A stretch of 64,000 bases of DNA. It comes from an uncultured Saprospiraceae bacterium (lineage in GTDB: Bacteria; Bacteroidota; Bacteroidia; Chitinophagales; Saprospiraceae). The stretch covers positions 111,929 through 175,928 of the forward strand of contig CALJOK010000029.1 of assembly GCA_937981555.1 (NCBI GenBank), given 5' to 3'. Each line of letters opens with the position of its first letter. The first letter of the stretch is position 1. The notes under the pieces were generated by a model, which made no database searches, was not told the DNA's origin, and saw nothing but the letters and a program-made list of their open reading frames with translations. The position numbers were made by a program, and so were the translations under genes. This document shows positions 9,097-18,035 of this stretch, in pieces.

Positions 9097-9613
9097 TTTT
9101 TAGTAGATTAAGGTCTATAATCAGGTTTTTTTAAATTTAGGAAATAGGGAAATCAAATTTTATTAAAATGGTTTAGAGGGAATTGTTTCAATTTTATAAT
9201 TAAACGGAAAGGAAGCTTTTAAAAAGTATATTTTTTTGTCAAAACTTAATGAATTAGTCAGCTAGGCGCAATATATTAATTTTTTAAAGTGTTAATTATT
9301 CAAATTACCCAACTGTTATTATATTACTTTCGCGTCTTAAAGAATAATTAACGTATGGAAGATCTAGAATGTTATTTTTTATTGAAAAATTAAATATTTA
9401 ATTTCACTCTATGATTTTCAACAAATTAGTAAAAAATGCTTTATTTTATTAATGCTTTTTGAAAAGTAAAATTACTGACAAAGTCTTTGTTTCTTTAAAC
9501 CTTGAAGCAACGTAAATCCTTTAAATGTATACTAGTAAGTATAACGGTTTTAATCAAAATTCAAAGCGATATCACCAAATAGCTATTTTTCCTTATTCAA
9601 CTAAAACTTAACT
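9097..9613. other. 517-bp AT-rich divergent intergenic region
   Basis: It separates tsaC (minus) from the first PKD gene (plus). A possible -7 box TACTTTCG lies at 9325-9332, one mismatch from TAnnTTTG. That would leave an unusually long untranslated leader of about 270 bases. I see no tRNA, no convincing hairpin and no gene in it. A 12-codon ORF starting at 9355 is too short to support. Confidence 0.5.
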
Positions 9614-11884
9614 TTGAAAGTATTGAAAAAGTTAACCATTATTATCATCTCATTTTTAGCGTTTTTTAACGCACATGCTGCTCACATAATAGGAGGGGAA
9701 ATTACCTATGTCTGTTTAGGTAATAATCAGTATGAATTTACGATGAAAATTTATCGAGATTGTGCCAGTACAGGTGCTTTATTTGATTCTGCACCAGGGG
9801 CATTTACAGAAGGGTCTGTTACTGTTTATAGAGATGGAACAGTTGTGCCGCATATTCCTACAGTAGCTTTAGCAGCTCCAGTTATTACTAATATTCCGCC
9901 TGATGTTTCTAATCCATGCTTGATTATACCAAATGATGTTTGTGTCGAAGAAGGGATTTATGTTTTTACGTTGACCTTACCAACGGACCCTAACAGTTAT
10001 CATATTGTTTATCAAAGATGTTGTAGAAATAATTCTATCAATAATATTATTTTTCCAGGAGATACAGGAGCTACTTATACGATTGAATTAACTCCTGAAG
10101 CACAACAAACTTCCACGGGTTGTGTCAATAACAGTCCAACTTTTAATAATTTTCCTCCAATCATAATTTGTGCAAATGAACCAATTAATTTTGATCATTC
10201 AGCTTCAGATAGTGATGGAGATCAACTAGTCTATAAATTTTGTAGTCCTAAAGAAGGAGGAGGAACACTTGGGACAATGGGTGATCCATCGTTAGCATCT
10301 TCACCAAATGGAGTAGCCCCGAATCCGGATACAGCTCCTCCATATCAGAATGTTACTTTCGTTAGTGGAACTTATGGTCCACTTAATCCAATGGGTGGAA
10401 GTCCTCAAGTATCTATTGATGCTACCACAGGATTGATTACTGGAGTGCCAAATACTTTAGGGCAATTTGTAGTAGGAGTTTGTGTGGAAGAATATCGAAA
10501 TGGAGTTCTGTTAAGTGTGATTAAGCGGGATTTTCAATTTAATGTAGAAAATTGTGAGCCGACTGTTTTTGCTCAAATCCAAAATGATGAAGTGGTTAAT
10601 GGAAATCAATTTGTGATAAATTCCTGTGGAAATAATACGATCACTTTTGTTGATCAAAGTTTTGATCAAGCATATATAAATAGTTATGATTGGAGTTTTG
10701 ATTTGAATAATGGTGATACGGCGACTTCTTCTACTCAGAATACGAGTATTACTTTTCCTGGATTGGGAACTTACCAAGGCCAATTAATATTAAATCAAGG
10801 CTCACCATGTGATGATACGGCAACTATTTTTGTCAATATTTACCCTGAAATAAATGCGGATTTCACTTACACTTATGATACTTGTGTAGCTGGTCCTGTA
10901 AACTTTAATAATCTCTCTACAACTGGAGCTGGTGCGATTACTGGTAATCTATGGGAATATGGAGATGGAAATTCAGGCAACGATGTTAATCCAAATTACC
11001 TCTATTCACAACCTGGAAATATTCCCGTCACCTTGTTTGTGGAAGATATGAATGGTTGTGTAGATGATACGACTCAAATAATTGAATGGTACCCTGCTCC
11101 TCCGATTTTGATTATCGAGCCGAGTATTTATAAAGGATGTATTCCACAAAATGTATTTTTTAATAATCTTTCTACTCCGATAAATGATTCTTACGATATC
11201 GTTTGGGATTTTGGAGATGGAAATACAAGCGGTGAAATTAGTCCAACATATATTTATGAAACACCTGGGGTTTATGATGTTTCACTTTCTGTAACGTCGC
11301 CTATTGGTTGTACGATTAGTGATTTTTTCCCCAACTTGATAACGGTGGAAGCCTCTCCTATTGCAAATTTTACATTCACTCCAAATCCTCCAACCAATTT
11401 TCAACCTGATGTAGAATTTACAGACTTATCTATTGATGCAGTACAATGGTTTTGGAATTTTAATGACACAGATAATTCTTTTGATCAAAATCCGATGTAT
11501 ACTTTTCCTGATACAGGATTACAGCAAGTGACTTTGATTGTGACGCATCCATCAGGGTGTCAAGATACTTTGACTCAATACATAGATGTTGTTCCGAAAG
11601 TTGCTTATTTTTTGCCAAATGCTTTTACGCCTAATTTCGATTCTGTTAATGATGAGTTTTTTGGAAAAGGCTTTTTTGTTGGAATGGAAAATTTCAATAT
11701 GAAGATATGGAATCGTTGGGGAGAAATGGTTTTTGAAACAGGTGATCCCTTTGAAGGTTGGAATGGGAAAAAATTAAATACTGGAAAAGATTCGCCCCAA
11801 GGAGTTTATGTGGTAGTTGTAACCTATACTGGCCCGAGAGGAGGAGATGTTGAATTGAAAGGGTTTGCGACGATTGCGAAATAG
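9614..11884 (+). CDS. PKD-domain surface protein with type-B T9SS (CHU_C) domain, copy 1
   Basis: A 756-residue secreted protein. A Sec signal ends near AHA, followed directly by a conserved N-terminal module, HIIGGEITYVCLG ... KIYRDC, with cysteines and YQRCCRNNSINNI around 135-150. Three or four PKD-like beta domains follow (about 315-640, motifs such as WDFGDGN), and the C-terminal 90 residues form a gliding-motility-associated type-B sorting domain (FLPNAFTPN, WNRWGE, GVYVVVVTYTGPRG). Type-B domains send cargos through the T9SS to the surface or medium. The start is TTG: an in-frame stop lies just upstream and no ATG precedes the signal peptide. The next gene is a close paralogue in the same orientation. 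A structural or adhesive role is inferred only. Confidence 0.87.
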   Translation: MKVLKKLTIIIISFLAFFNAHAAHIIGGEITYVCLGNNQYEFTMKIYRDCASTGALFDSAPGAFTEGSVTVYRDGTVVPHIPTVALAAPVITNIPPDVSNPCLIIPNDVCVEEGIYVFTLTLPTDPNSYHIVYQRCCRNNSINNIIFPGDTGATYTIELTPEAQQTSTGCVNNSPTFNNFPPIIICANEPINFDHSASDSDGDQLVYKFCSPKEGGGTLGTMGDPSLASSPNGVAPNPDTAPPYQNVTFVSGTYGPLNPMGGSPQVSIDATTGLITGVPNTLGQFVVGVCVEEYRNGVLLSVIKRDFQFNVENCEPTVFAQIQNDEVVNGNQFVINSCGNNTITFVDQSFDQAYINSYDWSFDLNNGDTATSSTQNTSITFPGLGTYQGQLILNQGSPCDDTATIFVNIYPEINADFTYTYDTCVAGPVNFNNLSTTGAGAITGNLWEYGDGNSGNDVNPNYLYSQPGNIPVTLFVEDMNGCVDDTTQIIEWYPAPPILIIEPSIYKGCIPQNVFFNNLSTPINDSYDIVWDFGDGNTSGEISPTYIYETPGVYDVSLSVTSPIGCTISDFFPNLITVEASPIANFTFTPNPPTNFQPDVEFTDLSIDAVQWFWNFNDTDNSFDQNPMYTFPDTGLQQVTLIVTHPSGCQDTLTQYIDVVPKVAYFLPNAFTPNFDSVNDEFFGKGFFVGMENFNMKIWNRWGEMVFETGDPFEGWNGKKLNTGKDSPQGVYVVVVTYTGPRGGDVELKGFATIAK

Positions 11885-11890
11885 TGAATG

Positions 11891-11989
11891 GTTATTGAAT
11901 ATTGAGTAAAGATTTATGATTTAAGAAGCTGGATGATATTTCTTGTATTCTCATGAAACTGCCGCCATTTTTACCTAATATCCAATAGT
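11891..11989. repeat. 99-bp region bounded by inverted arms between the PKD paralogues
   Basis: Twenty-base arms at 11891-11910 and 11970-11989 pair with two or three mismatches (core TGAATATTGAGTAAA against TTTACCTAATATCCA). The element begins 6 bp after the stop codon of the upstream gene. The centre is not obviously complementary. Confidence 0.55.
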
Positions 11990-12155
11990 TTTTTATTTCA
12001 AAACAAAAAAAGTGTATTTTCTAATAAAAATGCCGAAATTACAAGGGATTAGTTTTACCAATCTATTGAAATAATAATTTCCCACATTTTCTCTTTTGCA
12101 CTAAAAACAATCAACAGCAGGGTTTTTTTCACAAAACCCAATAAAATAACAAGTG

Positions 12156-14423
12156 ATGAAAATAAATCTACGAACAATTCTCTTCCTTCTTTTTCTATTT
12201 CCCCTAGGCTATCTTCAAGCTGCTCATGTTATTGGTGGGGAATTAACTTACGTTTGTTTAGGTAATGGCGATTACCAAATTACAATGAAAATTTATCGAG
12301 ATTGCCAAGGAAATGGTGCAGGATTTGATGGACCTGGAAATGGACGAATGTCTATTTATAATGGCGGTGATTTGCTGAATGAGTTTGATAAAATAATCAT
12401 GCCTGATCCGGTGATCACAGAAATTGAACCAGATATCAATAATCCATGTTTGATTTTACCTTCCAATGTTTGTGTGGAGCAAGGTTTATATATATTTAAC
12501 TTAAGTGATTTTGATATTGGGAATATTAACTTACCATTAAGTACAGATAGTTATTATATCATTTACCAAAGATGTTGTAGAAATAATTCCATTAATAATA
12601 TTATTGCTCCAGGCGAGACAGGTGCTACCTTTTTTGTAGAAATTACACCTGAAGCGCAAGCATTGTGTAATAATACTCCAACGTTTAATGAATTTCCACC
12701 TATCGTAATTTGTGTCAATGAGCAATTAACTTTTGATCATTCTGCAACGGATATAGATGGTGATTTATTAGTATATGAATTATGTAGTCCATTGAAGGGA
12801 GGAGGAACAGCAGGTTGGCAATCGCCAGGAAATGCTGCTGATTTTGACGGTACTAATCCAAATCCAGATGCACCACCACCATATGATAATGTAACATTTG
12901 GAACTCCTACTTATGGGCCACTTGATCCAATTGGGGGAGATCCACCATTGAGTATTAATCCTACGACTGGGGTTTTATCAGGAATGCCAGATGCAGAAGG
13001 ACAATTTGTAGTTGGAATTTGTGTAAAAGAATATCGAAATGGAGTCTTGTTGAGTACGATTCAAAGAGACTTTCAATTTAATGTAGCGTTTTGTGAACCG
13101 ACGGTGGTTGCCTCAGTTGATGGTGACGATTTGATTCAGACAGATCCGTTATTCCAATTTTATAATTGTAATGGAGACACGACGTTTAATTTTGTAGCTC
13201 CCTCGTCTCAATTTATCAATGAATATTTATGGGAGTTTGATCTAGGTGGATTAAATCCTCTATCGCTCAATCAGCAAAATATCGATGTAACTTTTCCCGG
13301 ATATGGAACCTATGAAGGATTATTGATTCTTAATCCAGGAACGGATTGTGGTGATACTGCTACTATTTTGGTTGAGATTTTTGAACCGCCTACCGTAGAT
13401 TTTTCTTTTGATTATGATACTTGTGTAGCTGGGCCAGTTGTATATACGGATATGTCAGCGGGAGTGACTGCTGCTATTGCTGAATGGGATTGGAATTTTG
13501 GAAATGGAGGAATATCTGAAGAAATAGACCCTGTATTTAGTTATACCGATCCAGGAGTTTATTCTGTAAGCTTAACTGTAACTGATGAGAATGGTTGTTC
13601 GAATGAAATAATTCAAGAAGTAACTTGGTTGCCCGTTCCACCTTTGATTGTTATTGAGCCAAGTTCATTTACAGGATGTGCTCCGCTGGATATTTTCTTT
13701 AATAATTTATCTACACCGATTGATGATTCTTATGAAATTACTTGGGATTTTGGAGATGGAGGAATCGGTACTGATATCAGTCCATCATACACCTATGCTC
13801 TACCTGGAGAATATACGATTAATGTAGGAATTACTTCTCCTATCGGATGTTATACGGAAAGAAATTTCCCTAATCTGATACAAGTTGATTCTTTTCCAGA
13901 AGCAGATTTTTATTTTGGACCTGATCGGATTACCAACTTTATGCCTGAGGTAAATTTCTTTGACAACTCTCTAAGGGATTACAAATGGCAATGGGATTTT
14001 GCAGGACAAGGTTTTTCATATGAAGAAAACCCAACATTTTCATTTCCTGATACTGGACATCAAATAGTAGAATTGATCGTGACTACCGAAGCTGGTTGTC
14101 AAGATACTATTCAAAAAATAGTTGATGTGATTCCTGAAGTTCGATACTTTTTACCAAATGCATTTACGCCAAATGATGATACAGTCAATGATGAATTTAA
14201 AGGCGTAGGATACTATCGAGGAATGCGTGATTATAACTTCCAAGTTTGGAATAGGTATGGTGAATTGATCTTTGAAACGAATGATCCAGATGAAGGTTGG
14301 AATGGAAGAAAATATAATGGAGGTGGAAAAATGCCTTTAGGAGTTTATGTTTGTCAAGTAAGTTATAAGAGTCCAAGAGGAATGCCTCAAGAGGTTCAAG
14401 GATTTATTACCTTGATAAAATAG
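12156..14423 (+). CDS. PKD-domain surface protein with type-B T9SS (CHU_C) domain, copy 2
   Basis: A 755-residue paralogue of the gene at 9614, similar along its whole length: the same mature start HVIGGELTYVCLG, the same KIYRDCQGNG and YQRCCRNNSINNIIAPGETGATF blocks, the same PKD repeats and the same type-B sorting tail (FLPNAFTPNDDTVNDEF, WNRYGELIFET). The ATG at 12156 is preferred to the GTG three bases upstream. The two copies differ in several linker insertions, so this is an old tandem duplication rather than a recent one. Both are followed by a single strong terminator at 14446, but each has its own upstream gap (about 270 bp here). The function is unknown; PKD domains usually mediate protein or carbohydrate contacts outside the cell. 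Confidence 0.87.
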   Translation: MKINLRTILFLLFLFPLGYLQAAHVIGGELTYVCLGNGDYQITMKIYRDCQGNGAGFDGPGNGRMSIYNGGDLLNEFDKIIMPDPVITEIEPDINNPCLILPSNVCVEQGLYIFNLSDFDIGNINLPLSTDSYYIIYQRCCRNNSINNIIAPGETGATFFVEITPEAQALCNNTPTFNEFPPIVICVNEQLTFDHSATDIDGDLLVYELCSPLKGGGTAGWQSPGNAADFDGTNPNPDAPPPYDNVTFGTPTYGPLDPIGGDPPLSINPTTGVLSGMPDAEGQFVVGICVKEYRNGVLLSTIQRDFQFNVAFCEPTVVASVDGDDLIQTDPLFQFYNCNGDTTFNFVAPSSQFINEYLWEFDLGGLNPLSLNQQNIDVTFPGYGTYEGLLILNPGTDCGDTATILVEIFEPPTVDFSFDYDTCVAGPVVYTDMSAGVTAAIAEWDWNFGNGGISEEIDPVFSYTDPGVYSVSLTVTDENGCSNEIIQEVTWLPVPPLIVIEPSSFTGCAPLDIFFNNLSTPIDDSYEITWDFGDGGIGTDISPSYTYALPGEYTINVGITSPIGCYTERNFPNLIQVDSFPEADFYFGPDRITNFMPEVNFFDNSLRDYKWQWDFAGQGFSYEENPTFSFPDTGHQIVELIVTTEAGCQDTIQKIVDVIPEVRYFLPNAFTPNDDTVNDEFKGVGYYRGMRDYNFQVWNRYGELIFETNDPDEGWNGRKYNGGGKMPLGVYVCQVSYKSPRGMPQEVQGFITLIK

Positions 14424-14445
14424 AACGGAATTTATAACTAAAATT

Positions 14446-14488
14446 AACGCCCAACGATACCATTGTGAATCGTTGGGCGTTTGTTTTT
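14446..14488 (+). terminator. Strong rho-independent terminator
   Basis: A perfect 13-bp stem (14446-14458 with 14469-14481, core CGCCCAACGAT) with a 10-base loop and a following T-rich tract ends the PKD-gene pair. Confidence 0.88.
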
Positions 14489-14520
14489 TGTCAAAAAAAA
14501 TCTAAAAATAAAGTGAGTAA

Positions 14521-15660
14521 CTATTTTTTTATTGGTGGATTAACTTTTAAAAAATTTAAAATTTCCTTTGGCTCATCAGATAAATATAACAGTTTATGAT
14601 ATTCTTTCCCATAGGACAATTGCTTTAAAAGAGGGTAGATCATCGTGTCAATTTCATATCGTTTTTTTCCCAAAAAAATCATTGGACTGTAATAATTAAA
14701 AGTACCATAATGATTTTGCGTAGCGTCCATAAAAATTTCTTGCGTCGTTCCTGCACTTCCTGGAGAACAAATAATTCCATACAAACTGATCGCGAGCAAA
14801 GTATCTTCTCGAATACTATTAGAAAAATACTTGGCAATATGTGAGGCAAATAAATTGCTCGGTTCATGTCCATAAAACCAAGTTGGGATAGCTAAACTTT
14901 TTCCACCCTTAGGATATTTTTCTAAAACCTTAATTGATTGAGTATGAAAATTTTTATCTGAAAAGTGAGGAGCTTTTTGCAAGATGGAGATCGCATCTAA
15001 TAATTTCTTATTTGATTTTTTGGCAAAATAAGCGCCTAAATTTGTTGCTTCCATAATACCAGGTCCTCCTCCTGAAACAACAAAATAACCAGCTTCTGCC
15101 AACAACTTCGCAGTCAAAGCAGTCTTTGTGTAAAACTCATCTGTACGTAAAGTACTGTGCCCTCCCATAAATCCAACACACTTTTTTTCAGTCATGCCAT
15201 CATGCCTCGGTTCAATCAAATCTCTCAAAGCGTCATCCATTGCATGATCATGAATTCGTTGCCACAATGCTTCGTTGATGCTAGGATTGAATTTAGATTT
15301 GGAAAAATGCCGATAGATGTGATAGTCAATACTATTATCTTTTTTCGGCGAAAAACCTTCCATCAATTCTTCCCAATTATACAAGGATTTACGAAAAGGG
15401 AAGTAAGGCAATTTTGGAGGGCAAGGAAAAATGGTCGCTCCTTTTTTTTCCAAAAATATTTTATCTGCTGCTTTTAATCGGCAACCTAGGAAAGTAGTAT
15501 TACTAAATTTAAAGGTCTTCCAATTGATATCTAAATCTCTAAAATCTAAATCTTGCAAGGTGCAATTCTTCAATGAGTTTCCTCCTTGAATAAATTGTTG
15601 GAAAGATTTAATCTCTTTGATGAAAACCTCTTGGTTGTCGTCGAATTTTGTTAGGTGCAT
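14521..15660 (-). CDS. LOG-family (lysine-decarboxylase-like) nucleotide-binding protein with pentapeptide-like N-terminus
   Basis: A 379-residue protein. The C-terminal 250 residues have the LOG Rossmann fold: a GFMGGHSTLR strand-loop, SGGGPGIMEATNLGA, and CSPGSAGTTQEIFMDATQNHYG. LOG enzymes hydrolyse nucleoside 5'-monophosphates to a base and ribose 5-phosphate. Their signature is PGGxGTxxE; here the second glycine is serine (PGSAGTTQE), while the glutamate is kept. The first 90 residues contain runs such as NCTLQDLDFRDLDIN and SNTTFLGCRL that resemble pentapeptide repeats. Domain size and layout are closer to large LOG proteins (E. coli PpnN type) than to 190-residue plant-like LOGs, but the exact substrate cannot be called. 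No signal peptide; cytoplasmic. Confidence 0.78.
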   Translation of the reverse strand: MHLTKFDDNQEVFIKEIKSFQQFIQGGNSLKNCTLQDLDFRDLDINWKTFKFSNTTFLGCRLKAADKIFLEKKGATIFPCPPKLPYFPFRKSLYNWEELMEGFSPKKDNSIDYHIYRHFSKSKFNPSINEALWQRIHDHAMDDALRDLIEPRHDGMTEKKCVGFMGGHSTLRTDEFYTKTALTAKLLAEAGYFVVSGGGPGIMEATNLGAYFAKKSNKKLLDAISILQKAPHFSDKNFHTQSIKVLEKYPKGGKSLAIPTWFYGHEPSNLFASHIAKYFSNSIREDTLLAISLYGIICSPGSAGTTQEIFMDATQNHYGTFNYYSPMIFLGKKRYEIDTMIYPLLKQLSYGKEYHKLLYLSDEPKEILNFLKVNPPIKK

Positions 15661-15693
15661 TTTTTTTAAAATTTGAAATGTTTCTTAGCAAAA

Positions 15694-16176
15694 TTATTTC
15701 TTTAAAGTTCGAAGCAAGTGAAATAATTTCCCATCAGAAATCAAACTTCCCCATTGCATCATTTGAAAAATTTCTTGCAGTCTATTATCGTCTTTGTATT
15801 TTTTATTGGCAGAGTACATTTGAAGTTTCGCGTCAGAGGATTGGAGTTTCGCCATCATTTCTTCAGGTGAAATATTTTGAGTAAAATCTAAATCTGAATT
15901 GCCTTCCACTTTTAAACCCATGAGCTCAATATCTTCTTTATTGCATTTGAATATTTTCAAATCTTTCGGCGTTTTCATTTCTAGGTATTCCACTTTTGAA
16001 ATGGTTTTATCAAAAACGATATCGCTAAAAATTTCAATTAAACCCTCTGCTCTTTCAGGATTTTCTTTTTTTATTTTTACCCAATCATCTCCAGTCACGG
16101 TATTAGAAACTAAAAATCGAACAAACTCTGTTTCTAATTCTGCTAATTCTTCATTGGTTAATCTTCTATATTTCAT
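15694..16176 (-). CDS. DUF6495-like conserved hypothetical protein
   Basis: A 160-residue cytoplasmic protein starting MKYRRLTNEELAELETEFVRFL, followed by NTVTGDDWVKIK. This start is characteristic of a small family found almost only in Bacteroidota (I recall it as DUF6495; not checked). The middle has a KVEYLEMKTPKDLKIFKC strand and the C-terminus is helical (LQEIFQMMQWGSLISDGKLF). No catalytic motif or membrane segment can be seen. It lies 33 bp upstream of the LOG-family gene on the same strand, so the two are probably co-transcribed. It is divergent from the OmpA gene. Confidence 0.75.
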   Translation of the reverse strand: MKYRRLTNEELAELETEFVRFLVSNTVTGDDWVKIKKENPERAEGLIEIFSDIVFDKTISKVEYLEMKTPKDLKIFKCNKEDIELMGLKVEGNSDLDFTQNISPEEMMAKLQSSDAKLQMYSANKKYKDDNRLQEIFQMMQWGSLISDGKLFHLLRTLKK

Positions 16177-16303
16177 ATTTGAAAATGAGTTTTTTAAATC
16201 TATATTTAAGTTTTAAATCGTTTTATTATTGAAATGCAAAAGTATTGAATAAATTAGATTTTGATACTCAAAGATGACCTTTATCTTTTCTAAAAAACAA
16301 AAC

Positions 16304-17782
16304 ATGAAAAATTCAAAATTCCTATTTTCCTTTTTTGTAATTGTATTGTTATCATTTTTTATAACTAGTAAATGCTTCTCACAATCTCTCAAAAATGAAA
16401 ATGCATTATCATTCAATGTTGTTGGATTAGATTATTATGGCTTATTTAAAAATGATTTTTCAGGAGGTGATTTTGTTACGAATGGTTTGAAGATAGGATA
16501 TCATCGAAATTTAGGAAGTGATCTACTTAATTTGGAAATTCCATTATTCTTTGGAGGAGCGAAAGTTCCGATTGATCCATTACCAAATAATCCATTGGGT
16601 GACATTTCTGCAAAAACCTTAAAATTTTCGATTGGTGGACTGGTTCAAGTTCAAGCATTCAGAGAAAATAATTTTATAGTTCCTTATTTGTCAGGAGGAT
16701 TTGTTGTCACTAATATTGTGGATGCAGGAGGGTGGCATGCAGAATTTCCATTAGGGATTGGTTTTGATTTTAAATTATCCAAAAAAAGTTATTTTCAAAT
16801 TAGGCCTGAATACAGATTTGGGTTAGCCGAAGAAAATCGAAATAATTTGAATTTAAATGTTGGGATTAAATTTTTATTAAACTCGATGAAAGATAAAGTA
16901 CCATCTATTGAAGAAGATCGAGATCAAGATGGCGTACTGAATGAAGTGGACAAATGCCCAGATATTCCAGGTTTGGTTTATTTGCGAGGTTGCCCAGATT
17001 CGGATAGTGATGGAATAATTGATGAAGATGATTTGTGTCCGAAGGTTCTTGGCTTGGCAAAATTTGGAGGTTGTCCAGATTCGGATAACGATGGAATCCC
17101 AGATCCAAATGATAAGTGTCCAAATGAAGCTGGCCCAATTCCAAATGGCGGTTGTCCAAATGTAGATTTAGATTCAGACGGTGATGGTGTTTTGGATAAA
17201 GTAGATGAATGTATAAATGCACCAGGGTTGCCAAAGTTTAATGGTTGTCCAGATACGGATAGTGATGGGATATCAGATAATGAAGATGGTTGTCCGAATA
17301 AAAAAGGACCTGCGATTTTTGGTGGCTGTCCTGATTCCGATAAAGATGGGATCGTTGATAAAAATGATGATTGTCCAAATGAAGCTGGGCCGAAATCAAA
17401 TAAAGGATGTCCAGAGGTAGTGAAGGAAGTACAAGAGGCCGTTAATTTGGCGGCAAAAAATATTCAATTTGAAAATAATAGTTCCCAGATCAAATCGATA
17501 TCGTATACTGATTTAGATAATGTTGCTAATCTTTTGCAGCAATATCCTGAATATTATGTTTCGATTGGAGGACATACTGATAGTGTTGGAAATAAGGAAT
17601 ATAATCAAGATTTATCAGATCAACGAGCAAAAGCATGTATGGATTATTTAGTGAGTAAAGGAATTAGTACGAGTCGAATGAGTTCGGCAGGTTATGGTGA
17701 GACTCAACCAATTTCAGATAATTCAACGAATGCAGGAAGAGAAATAAATCGACGAGTTGAATTTGTTCTTTATAAAAAGTAG
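16304..17782 (+). CDS. OmpA-family outer-membrane protein with thrombospondin type-3 repeats, copy 1
   Basis: A 492-residue protein from the ATG at 16304, which gives a clean signal peptide ending KCFSQ; a longer in-frame form from 16274 would place ten extra residues before it. Residues 30-200 look like an outer-membrane beta-barrel. Then come about seven thrombospondin type-3 (calcium-binding) repeats of the form DSDxDGixDxxDxCP, ending near residue 370. The last 115 residues are an OmpA peptidoglycan-binding domain (IQFENNSSQIK, IGGHTDSVGN, NRRVEF). It anchors the outer membrane to peptidoglycan. A paralogue of equal length follows at 18036, each copy with its own terminator, so they are probably separate transcription units. 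Confidence 0.9.
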   Translation: MKNSKFLFSFFVIVLLSFFITSKCFSQSLKNENALSFNVVGLDYYGLFKNDFSGGDFVTNGLKIGYHRNLGSDLLNLEIPLFFGGAKVPIDPLPNNPLGDISAKTLKFSIGGLVQVQAFRENNFIVPYLSGGFVVTNIVDAGGWHAEFPLGIGFDFKLSKKSYFQIRPEYRFGLAEENRNNLNLNVGIKFLLNSMKDKVPSIEEDRDQDGVLNEVDKCPDIPGLVYLRGCPDSDSDGIIDEDDLCPKVLGLAKFGGCPDSDNDGIPDPNDKCPNEAGPIPNGGCPNVDLDSDGDGVLDKVDECINAPGLPKFNGCPDTDSDGISDNEDGCPNKKGPAIFGGCPDSDKDGIVDKNDDCPNEAGPKSNKGCPEVVKEVQEAVNLAAKNIQFENNSSQIKSISYTDLDNVANLLQQYPEYYVSIGGHTDSVGNKEYNQDLSDQRAKACMDYLVSKGISTSRMSSAGYGETQPISDNSTNAGREINRRVEFVLYKK

Positions 17783-17809
17783 TAAAAACAACTTTTATAT
17801 ATGTTTTTG

Positions 17810-17846
17810 AAACCCCAGAGCCATTAGGTTTTGGGGTTTTGTTTTA
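17810..17846 (+). terminator. Terminator after the first OmpA gene
   Basis: Stem 17810-17822 / 17827-17839 (AACCCCAGAGCC against GGTTTTGGGGTT, two G-U pairs), tetraloop ATTA, then a TTTTGTTTT tail. Confidence 0.82.
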
Positions 17847-18035
17847 TTAGAAAGTAAAGTCCATTTTATATAAATTATAGTAATTGGTAATATGTGACTA
17901 ATCGATTTAATTGCGTCCTAAACTTGTTTGAATTAAAGAAAAAATAATTTTTTCAGAAACTAAAAAATAATTTTTCCGTTTTACTTGATTCAAATCCACC
18001 CCAAATAAATTTTTTAACATAAAAAAAGACGTAAA

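Noticed and set aside
9355..9393. 12-codon ORF downstream of a possible promoter (leader peptide?)
   Set aside because: Too short, no run of regulatory codons and no terminator/antiterminator pair nearby.
16905..17234. Long open frames opposite the thrombospondin repeats (also 18521-18968)
   Set aside because: They mirror the periodic codons of the calcium-binding repeats, giving low-complexity His/Leu or Ile/Arg proteins; they are shadows, not genes.
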